A DNA stretch of 11,384 nucleotides from Robiginitomaculum sp. (GTDB lineage Bacteria > Pseudomonadota > Alphaproteobacteria > Caulobacterales > Maricaulaceae), in the NCBI GenBank assembly GCA_016765255.1, contig JAESQI010000074.1, positions 1-11,384 on the forward strand. The letters run 5' to 3'. Shown in pieces: positions 6,590-11,384 of the stretch. A model generated the notes under the pieces. That model had not been told where the DNA came from, searched no databases, and saw only the letters and a program-made list of their open reading frames with translations. Position 1 is the stretch's first letter; every line of letters begins with the position of its first letter. Position numbers and translations under genes: made by a program.

Positions 6590-7962
6590 GACGAAATCAT
6601 TCCTAATTTTTTACGTTCTTCTACATTTATATAGCCTGGCCCACCCGTAATCCGGCGACGCGGGTCATAAAGATTTTCAGGATTGCCAGCTTCAACCTGT
6701 TTGAGATAGAGTTCAAAATCAGCCTTTTTCTCTTCCCAGTTAATGCCCATTTTTTCGAACAAGTTTTCGAATGGAGACGCATGCCAATGGCTCTGGACAA
6801 TTTTAAACGGGTCAGCCCCGCAGGCAAGGGCGGCAAATTGAATATCTGAGATTACAGGAATTTCGTAGTTCTTGCCCTCATTGCGGTCATCCGCTTTGGC
6901 AATCCACTGGTTTTTATCCAACGTGGTAATACAGCCCGTATCGTGGCCAATCATTACATCGGATTTGGCCTCGTCTATGACCACTTTAATTTTTCGGTCA
7001 ATGGCGAATGAACGCGTAAATTCACGTTCGGAAATAATATGGCGAAAGCCGAACCCGCAACAATCATACCATGTGGAATAATCAATCACTTGTGTACCGA
7101 GAGACTGCATAATGCCCGTGGATACAGCCACCCTATTGCCGTCCAGAACATCATCGTCATAGATCACGTCTTGGGGCACCATTTTATACACATGACAAGC
7201 AGGGTGAATGGTCGAGCGAATGTTGGAAACATCAATCGTTTGACGAGCGGCAATATCTTCGCGCATCACATGCACCCATTCAGAATAATGAATAATTTCT
7301 TCAGGGATGAGGAGCTTGCCGTCTACAAGACGATTTAGCTTTCCCAAAATTTTCTTCACGCGGTCACGAAGTTCGGCAGACAGCATAAGATATTCGCGGA
7401 CTTCCTTGTAATTGCCAAAGCTCGTACCGCAATGAACGAGCGGATAATAATAGCCTTCTGGAAGGCCTTCCGCTTTGGCAGATACATAAGCCTGATGGAA
7501 ATTGCGCAAGAAAACTGCGGCAAGACTTTCAATATTACCGATACCCGACCCATGATAATTCCAAGCTGTACAAGAGGTTTGATCCGTCTCGTCCAGATAA
7601 GGAATATCCATCTCGTTCATCATCCAAAGCAAGGATGTTGGGTAGCCTGGAATATTGCCGCATTGCCCGCAGGATTTATGGTGCCAAAGCTGGCGGGTCG
7701 GAATTTTCTTGTCCCAACCATAAAGCGTTTTTGCCATGCGCGGCGCGTGTTGGTCTCCGACACGGTGAACTTTAATTTCGCCTTCTTTTTCCAATTGCCA
7801 CATGACATCGCGAATGTCGTGGACGCGGTCCTTATTGGTCAACATAGAGCGCTTATCAATTTTAGCCTCAACCCATGAGGTTGCTTTGGCGGCGTCTGCG
7901 TCGCTTAATTTGCTATCGCGCCATTCAGAACCATGTCCCGTAAATCTTTCGTCATTTGCCAT
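6586..7962 (-). CDS. shdrB1: sHdrB1, CCG-type subunit, long form with one clear CCG domain
   Basis: At 458 residues this HdrB-like subunit is much longer than sHdrB2 and has asymmetric halves. The C-terminal half has HPACHVY (C256), DCCGFGF (C301-C302) and HDTGC (C344); the final CxxC is replaced by DxxC, with D341 at the first position. The N-terminal half has SCGQC (C98, C101), SCTAWNYHGSG (C131) and HCGTSFGN (C178), without a CC pair, so a canonical second noncubane cluster seems unlikely there. The first 85 residues and the last 70 residues are charged extensions. It acts with sHdrC1 and sHdrA. The ATG at 7962 has GAGG eight nt upstream, lying in the Glu-rich tail codons of shdrC1, and begins three bases after the shdrC1 stop. 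The identity rests on synteny plus the motifs. Confidence 0.92.
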   Translation of the reverse strand: MANDERFTGHGSEWRDSKLSDADAAKATSWVEAKIDKRSMLTNKDRVHDIRDVMWQLEKEGEIKVHRVGDQHAPRMAKTLYGWDKKIPTRQLWHHKSCGQCGNIPGYPTSLLWMMNEMDIPYLDETDQTSCTAWNYHGSGIGNIESLAAVFLRNFHQAYVSAKAEGLPEGYYYPLVHCGTSFGNYKEVREYLMLSAELRDRVKKILGKLNRLVDGKLLIPEEIIHYSEWVHVMREDIAARQTIDVSNIRSTIHPACHVYKMVPQDVIYDDDVLDGNRVAVSTGIMQSLGTQVIDYSTWYDCCGFGFRHIISEREFTRSFAIDRKIKVVIDEAKSDVMIGHDTGCITTLDKNQWIAKADDRNEGKNYEIPVISDIQFAALACGADPFKIVQSHWHASPFENLFEKMGINWEEKKADFELYLKQVEAGNPENLYDPRRRITGGPGYINVEERKKLGMISS

Positions 7963-7965
7963 TAG

Positions 7966-8721
7966 CTAACCCTCTTCCTCAAGTTCTTCAAGATAATCGT
8001 CCCAGTCATCACGTTTTTCTTCCATGATATCGACAATCACATCAAATAAATTCTCATCAATGGTTTCAAGCTGGTCTAAAACCCCCGTATCTTCCCAAAT
8101 GGTGTAGAGTTCTACCGAGGTTTTCAAATTTGTTTCCCACGCTGTCTTAATGGTATTTAAGGTCGGCATTGGAATGGCTTGACGAAGTAGTTTTAGCGGC
8201 GCATCAATTTTACAAATATTTGGCCCCCAGTCTGCGAAATGATCTGGGTTGATCATGTCGGGCGATAACTGATTGCCCGTCGAGATCAACTTTAGCATCA
8301 CTCGAGAAAATGGTCTCAATACGGCTTTGGCAGACTCCATGCCGTGCTTAATCGCCGTTTCGCGCATCAGCATAATCAGCCCACCAGGAGAATTGCCAAA
8401 TGGGCAACGGGCCGCGCATGTGTAGCATTGTGCACATGACCAGATTTTTTCCTGCATGGCATCGTAAATGCCTTCAAGATTTTCCGTCCAAAGCAGTTGA
8501 ACAATTTCGCGGGGGCTAAAATCGTAATAATGGGCCGCAGGACATGTGGCCGTGCAGATACCACAATTTAGGCAACCGTTAAGTTCATGGTCAAATCGAA
8601 GATCACCCTGAATATCTTGAAAAATTTCTTCCAAAACTTCATAACTGACTTCGTCAACCAGCCCTTCAGTGGGGTCGCCAATATGTTTTTGAACGCGGGT
8701 CGACGTGTTGTGATGTCCCAT
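7966..8721 (-). CDS. shdrC1: sHdrC1, ferredoxin-type subunit with two [4Fe-4S] motifs
   Basis: This is a 251-residue HdrC-like iron-sulfur subunit. Two complete motifs are visible: C50LNCGICTATCP (C50, C53, C56, C60) and C96AQCYTCAARCP (C96, C99, C102, C106). The helical segment between them, DFSPREIVQLLW (67-78), is typical of HdrC/CCG-partner ferredoxins. The C-terminus (about 205-251) is strongly acidic and ends in a Glu-rich tail. It should pass electrons between sHdrB1 and sHdrA in the cytoplasm. The ATG at 8721 has an almost perfect AGGAGG six nt upstream, the strongest ribosome-binding site in the operon, and lies 10 nt after dsrE3C. Confidence 0.94.
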   Translation of the reverse strand: MGHHNTSTRVQKHIGDPTEGLVDEVSYEVLEEIFQDIQGDLRFDHELNGCLNCGICTATCPAAHYYDFSPREIVQLLWTENLEGIYDAMQEKIWSCAQCYTCAARCPFGNSPGGLIMLMRETAIKHGMESAKAVLRPFSRVMLKLISTGNQLSPDMINPDHFADWGPNICKIDAPLKLLRQAIPMPTLNTIKTAWETNLKTSVELYTIWEDTGVLDQLETIDENLFDVIVDIMEEKRDDWDDYLEELEEEG

Positions 8722-8731
8722 TGGGAACCTC

Positions 8732-9112
8732 CTAGTAAGTCATAACCTTGGTGTCGTCTTCTTCCATCAATTCTTCGATGAGATACGCGCCGCCAACAAT
8801 GCCAGAACATTCCGGGATTAAATCTTCCTTAGTCATATCAAACAAATCAAGATTGGGAGAGCAACATAAAAACTTCACACCAGCTTCGTGGGCGTCTTGG
8901 ATGAATTCATAGACGTTTTTATGAGACCCTTCTTTAACGAACAGTTTTTCGGCAACGCCTTTTTTCATCAATATGCCAGATGTGGCCGTGCAAATCACTT
9001 CAACTTCGTAATCCATAGCAGCTGCCACTGTGGCTTGAAAAAACGGAGCGCCCAATTCCTCTGGATTGTTCGGGTCAGTATTTGCCATAACGATAATTAG
9101 TTTCTGAGCCAT
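8732..9112 (-). CDS. dsrE3C: DsrE3C-type sulfurtransferase, sulfur donor to sHdr
   Basis: This is a 126-residue DsrE-family sulfur-relay protein and the first gene behind the operator-promoter. It has the alpha/beta DsrE fold: a beta-strand LIIVMANTDP at the N-terminus, then AAAMDYEVEVICTATSG (31-46) and a GVKFLCCSPNL segment (78-88). The neighbouring cysteines C83 and C84 match in position the Cys83/Cys84 pair of Hyphomicrobium DsrE3C, where the second is the persulfide carrier. C102 in IPECSGIVGG is a further conserved-looking site. In the published model it takes sulfur in a relay with TusA and delivers it towards sHdr. No tusA lies in this window. The ATG at 9112 has GAGGA seven nt upstream. 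A leader of about 77 nt separates it from the predicted transcription start. Confidence 0.92.
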   Translation of the reverse strand: MAQKLIIVMANTDPNNPEELGAPFFQATVAAAMDYEVEVICTATSGILMKKGVAEKLFVKEGSHKNVYEFIQDAHEAGVKFLCCSPNLDLFDMTKEDLIPECSGIVGGAYLIEELMEEDDTKVMTY

Positions 9113-9196
9113 GTGCTTTTCCTCTTAATTGGTAATGACGACAAGTAACCATCATAAATTCCCGGCGCTTCTGTTGGGCGCATATTGTTACAAAAT

Positions 9197-9225
9197 AGTA
9201 TATTAGAGAATGCTAATATTTGCAA
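9197..9225 (-). promoter_or_regulatory. Promoter of the dsrE3C-shdr operon (-35 TTGCAA, 17-bp spacer, -10 TATACT)
   Basis: Read on the minus strand, TTGCAA (9220-9225) and TATACT (9197-9202) are separated by exactly 17 bp, a close match to the sigma-70 consensus. The -35 box lies 14 bp behind the stop codon of the amidotransferase-like gene. Transcription would begin near 9190, leaving a leader of roughly 77 nt before dsrE3C. This is the only clear promoter in the window and separates the lipoate-assembly segment from the sHdr operon. Confidence 0.75.
9200..9219. promoter_or_regulatory. Candidate sHdrR operator: perfect inverted repeat ATATTAG-N6-CTAATAT
   Basis: A 7-bp perfect palindrome (ATATTAG 9200-9206, CTAATAT 9213-9219) with a 6-bp centre fills the -35/-10 spacer of the operon promoter and overlaps the first half of the -10 box. 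AT-rich dyads of this size over a promoter are typical ArsR-family operators, and an ArsR repressor is the last gene of the operon. The dyad is seen directly; the pairing with that regulator is inferred. Confidence 0.7.
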
Positions 9226-9238
9226 GAGATTTTAAAGT

Positions 9239-9934
9239 TTATTCTCCCATCCAGCCTGTTATTTGCACTAAACCCGTCATAATTGGCACGAGAGCATCGC
9301 CAATAGCACGTTTTTGGGCTCGTAATTGGTCAAGCACGGGGCCAGTTTCGGGTGGAGATTCTTCAAATTCCATAATTAAATCTTCGGCCATGGCCAGTTT
9401 AAACCCTAAATGCCCCGTAAATCCCAGTACATTTTTACCAATTTGAAAAGCTGCTACATGACCATCTTCATCCTCGGCCAAGATTTTGGCGTAAGCAGGC
9501 GGAACGGGACGGTCACGCATATAAACTGGATTTATATAGCTCTCAGGCATAAACCCGTTAAGGGCATTGTCGTCAACACATTTGGCTTGATTGCAACTAA
9601 ATTCAAGCGGCGCTGGCTCAACACTGCCTTCAGTCGCCAAACATAAAATTTGCGCGCCCAAGCCAATACCAAGGATCGGAATCCCTGCCATAAAACAGGC
9701 GCGGGTGAGCTTAATTTCTTCTTTCAAGGTCGGGACATCACGTTCCCCTGCACTGCCCCATACCCCGCCGCCAAGCAAAACTAGCCCGTCTTGCACCGCA
9801 CTAAAGGCAGGGACAATGCCGTTTTCTGTAAAGGGGCGGTGATAATGAAACCCGATCCGCCGTCCTTCAAGATGGTCTTCCATAAGGCCAAAATAATCGG
9901 CAGATGTATGTTGGAGTACGGTGAGAATTTTCAT
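9239..9934 (-). CDS. Class I glutamine-amidotransferase-like protein without catalytic Cys (sHdr/lipoate-associated GAT)
   Basis: This 231-residue protein has the class I GATase (GMP-synthase-like) fold. DGLVLLGGG (49-57) matches the usual P-G-G-P segment in position, and the nucleophile elbow reads PILGIGLGAQIL (86-97). In active enzymes the elbow is G-x-C-x-G-x-Q; here residue 91 is Gly (GGC) instead of Cys. The late His motif, normally HPE, reads GHLGF with H175 kept and the acid absent. Thus glutamine hydrolysis by the normal triad is not expected. A GAT gene is a regular companion of sHdr lipoate-assembly loci, with undefined role. C80, C98, C114 and C119 are other cysteines. The ATG at 9934 overlaps the ligase stop as ATGA. 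Loss of function or a non-enzymatic role is inferred, and a known synthase function is rejected. Confidence 0.85.
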   Translation of the reverse strand: MKILTVLQHTSADYFGLMEDHLEGRRIGFHYHRPFTENGIVPAFSAVQDGLVLLGGGVWGSAGERDVPTLKEEIKLTRACFMAGIPILGIGLGAQILCLATEGSVEPAPLEFSCNQAKCVDDNALNGFMPESYINPVYMRDRPVPPAYAKILAEDEDGHVAAFQIGKNVLGFTGHLGFKLAMAEDLIMEFEESPPETGPVLDQLRAQKRAIGDALVPIMTGLVQITGWMGE

Positions 9935-10977
9935 TTGATTGCGTCCATGAGGGCTGATGCAAACTCTGCTGGTTGAACACTTAACAGTCCTATATCTGTG
10001 TTACTGAAAAAGGCATGTGTTTGGGCTTCCAATTTGTCTATATTTACCCCTCTTAGATGGGCTTCCAAATCCATTAAAATGCGGGGCGGCGTGATAAAAA
10101 TGTCGCCTGTAAAAACCACTTCACGCGGACGCTTTGAACGCGGGCCTTCAAAGCGCACATAGGCTTTTAAATTACCTTTTTTATTGCTGCCAACCAATGT
10201 ACCTGGTGACCGCGCGGGGTCATTTATTTCTGCAACAAATGCATCGGTTCCTATTTCTTGTGTGTGGTACTGAACGGCGAGTTTTTCAACCGCTTGGGAG
10301 GTCTCGCCTTTAACCATTTCAAAACCCAAATGTTGCTTAAATCCTTCGATTAAGGCAGCTTTAACCTCATCTTTTGACGGCGCTGAGCCGAGCAAATTTT
10401 TAAGACTTGTCACCCGTTGCGCCGCATTTTCAAGGACGTGTTTTGCAAGTTTATGGGCTGGGACATTGAGCACAGACATCATCACTTCTGGGTTTAAGTC
10501 AACCAGAACAGTACCTTGAAACATAAGGGTATTTCCATCAAAAAACCCACCAGTCCCAGATATTTTTTGCCCCCCCACTTCAATATCATTTCGGGGGCGA
10601 AACTGCGCGTCGACCCCAAGTTTTGACAGGCCAATAGCTGCTGCCGTGCAAATTTTTTGCGTAATCTCTGTCAAACTGCCGCCAACAGTTTTGCGGTCAC
10701 AAACCAAGGCCCATCCGAGTTGGCCTTCGTCAAAATAAATAGCCCCGCCGCCCGTGACACGGCGCACGGTTTGCACGCCCAAACGCGCACATTCCTCCAG
10801 CTTTAATTCTTGGGATAAATCCTGATGCCGCCCGATAAGGGCGCAGGGTTTGAAATGAATAAATTTGAACGTATCGCCAATGTCCCCGTCCACATGGGCG
10901 TCAATCATCGCCTGATCATGAGCAATGTTCTCGCGCCCCGTCCGAAGCCCCGTATCAATGAGCGAAACTTTACCCAT
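9931..10977 (-). CDS. slpl(AB): sLpl(AB)-type lipoate:protein ligase
   Basis: This 348-residue, cytoplasmic, biotin/lipoate-ligase-fold enzyme activates lipoate or octanoate with ATP and transfers it to the lysine of LbpA. LplA signatures are present: RRVTGGGAIYFD (72-83), the lipoyl-binding loop followed by GQLGWALV; and RNDIEVGGQKISGTGG (129-144), where K138 is the predicted adenylate-contacting lysine. The C-terminal part (about 240-348), with GTLVGSNKKGNLKAYVRFEGPR and FTGDIF, resembles the LplB accessory domain, fused as expected for sLpl(AB), which combines both parts in one chain. The start ATG at 10977 follows the LipS stop codon without a gap (TAAATG), and the gene overlaps the amidotransferase-like gene. 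Such clustering with sHdr and LipS genes marks the sHdr-specific lipoylation pathway rather than LplA for pyruvate dehydrogenase. Confidence 0.92.
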   Translation of the reverse strand: MGKVSLIDTGLRTGRENIAHDQAMIDAHVDGDIGDTFKFIHFKPCALIGRHQDLSQELKLEECARLGVQTVRRVTGGGAIYFDEGQLGWALVCDRKTVGGSLTEITQKICTAAAIGLSKLGVDAQFRPRNDIEVGGQKISGTGGFFDGNTLMFQGTVLVDLNPEVMMSVLNVPAHKLAKHVLENAAQRVTSLKNLLGSAPSKDEVKAALIEGFKQHLGFEMVKGETSQAVEKLAVQYHTQEIGTDAFVAEINDPARSPGTLVGSNKKGNLKAYVRFEGPRSKRPREVVFTGDIFITPPRILMDLEAHLRGVNIDKLEAQTHAFFSNTDIGLLSVQPAEFASALMDAIK

Positions 10978-11384
10978 TTAAAGCTCGTCGAATTCTTCGC
11001 CTTGTTCGTAGCTTTCGCCCGGTTTTTCCATATCGAGTTGTTGGCGAATTTTGCGCATATGTGCGCCTTCTGGTTTAAACGGATAGCTCGCAATATCAGA
11101 CACTGGGCTATCACCATAAGGGCGGTCACAGGCGGAGATATCTTCGGCAAATTTACCGGGGCAGCCAGAGGTTTGAAAGGCAAGTCCTGTTTCCACAATC
11201 ATATCTAGTTCCGCCTTTGGCATACCATAATCTTTAACGCGGCCCAGCTCGTCAAACTTCATTTGATCAACTTTAACCCCCGCATAATTAATCAAGTAGC
11301 GCCCTAATTGTACGCGCCGCCATTGGTCACGCGGGGTGGCTGGTAGGTGATCCATCAGCGAACCTTTTTCAGGGATGAAGCAGA
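10978..11384 (-). CDS. Radical-SAM lipoyl synthase LipS1/LipS2-type, C-terminal fragment (cut by window edge)
   Basis: The frame stays open through the window end, so this is the last 134 residues of a longer protein; the ATG at 11355 is internal. It begins CFIPEKGSLMDHLP, typical of the last strand of a biotin-synthase-like radical-SAM barrel, and includes RRVQLGRYLINYAG. A distal cysteine motif follows, TSGCPGK...SACDRPYGDS (fragment residues 74 and 85 are the cysteines), then YPFKPE and an acidic tail. These features fit the LipS1/LipS2 pair that inserts two sulfurs into octanoyl-LbpA; the CxxxCxxC radical-SAM motif lies outside the window. Which of the two it is cannot be told from this piece. 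Its stop codon touches the start of the lipoate ligase, so both are surely on one transcript. Confidence 0.8.
   Translation of the reverse strand, partial: CFIPEKGSLMDHLPATPRDQWRRVQLGRYLINYAGVKVDQMKFDELGRVKDYGMPKAELDMIVETGLAFQTSGCPGKFAEDISACDRPYGDSPVSDIASYPFKPEGAHMRKIRQQLDMEKPGESYEQGEEFDEL

Noticed and set aside
7432..7878. Long open frame on the plus strand opposite shdrB1
   Set aside because: It is the antisense shadow of a strongly supported Fe-S gene. The translation shows no recognisable domain and no ribosome-binding site was evident.
2951..8721. Methanogen-type heterodisulfide reductase (CoM-S-S-CoB) or HdrABC-hydrogenase
   Set aside because: The duplicated C and B genes, short HdrA, intervening shdrH, DsrE3C and LbpA fit the sulfur-oxidizing sHdr type, and nothing points to methanogenesis.
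9239..9934. GMP synthase or another anabolic glutamine amidotransferase
   Set aside because: No synthase domain is attached, the nucleophile is absent, and the gene sits inside the lipoate/sHdr cluster.
10978..11355. A complete 125-residue small protein starting at the ATG 11355
   Set aside because: The frame continues open to the window end with CFIPEKG, and the content is the C-terminal end of a radical-SAM lipoyl synthase.
1..11384. Insertion sequences, CRISPR arrays, tRNA or rRNA genes
   Set aside because: I saw no transposase, no regularly spaced repeats and no tRNA- or rRNA-like segment; intergenic space is too short apart from 9113-9238 and 1611-1721.

Overview
The window is almost entirely one minus-strand block that I recognise as a sulfur-oxidizing heterodisulfide reductase-like (sHdr) locus, with its dedicated lipoate-assembly genes. 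It looks like an alphaproteobacterium: the gene order and protein features resemble the Hyphomicrobium-type sHdr locus, and queF is of the short form. The base composition, mid-40s percent GC by eye, is lower than in Hyphomicrobium. No species can be named from the sequence alone.

Layout in the direction of transcription (right to left). (1) 11384-9239, lipoate-assembly segment: the C-terminal end of a radical-SAM lipoyl synthase (LipS1/LipS2 type, cut by the window edge), an sLpl(AB)-type lipoate:protein ligase, and a class I glutamine-amidotransferase-like protein that lacks the catalytic cysteine. These genes abut or overlap. (2) 9238-9113, a short intergenic region with a convincing promoter. 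A perfect 7-bp inverted repeat fills the -35/-10 spacer and runs into the -10 box. (3) 9112-1722, the sHdr operon: dsrE3C, shdrC1, shdrB1, shdrA, shdrH, shdrC2, shdrB2, a small unknown gene, lbpA, and an ArsR-family repressor of the sHdrR type. Spacings run from an 8-nt overlap to 21 nt. (4) 1610-384, an acyltransferase-3 membrane protein. (5) 353-1, the N-terminal part of QueF (queuosine synthesis), cut by the left edge.

How the genes fit together (known for the families, inferred here): DsrE3C hands sulfane sulfur to the cytoplasmic sHdr complex (FAD/Fe-S protein A, ferredoxin-like C1 and C2, CCG-cluster proteins B1 and B2). This complex oxidises it to sulfite, with the lipoylated carrier LbpA as partner. 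sLpl(AB) and LipS put lipoate on LbpA. The last gene of the operon encodes a two-cysteine repressor that probably senses sulfane sulfur and binds the palindrome at the operon promoter. TusA, the second LipS protein and LipT are not in the window.

The sHdr system is already described. The points that go beyond a standard annotation are the promoter-embedded operator paired with a terminal regulator gene, the amidotransferase-like protein with a lost nucleophile, the small di-cysteine unknown between shdrB2 and lbpA, and the degenerate N-terminal CCG half of sHdrB1.
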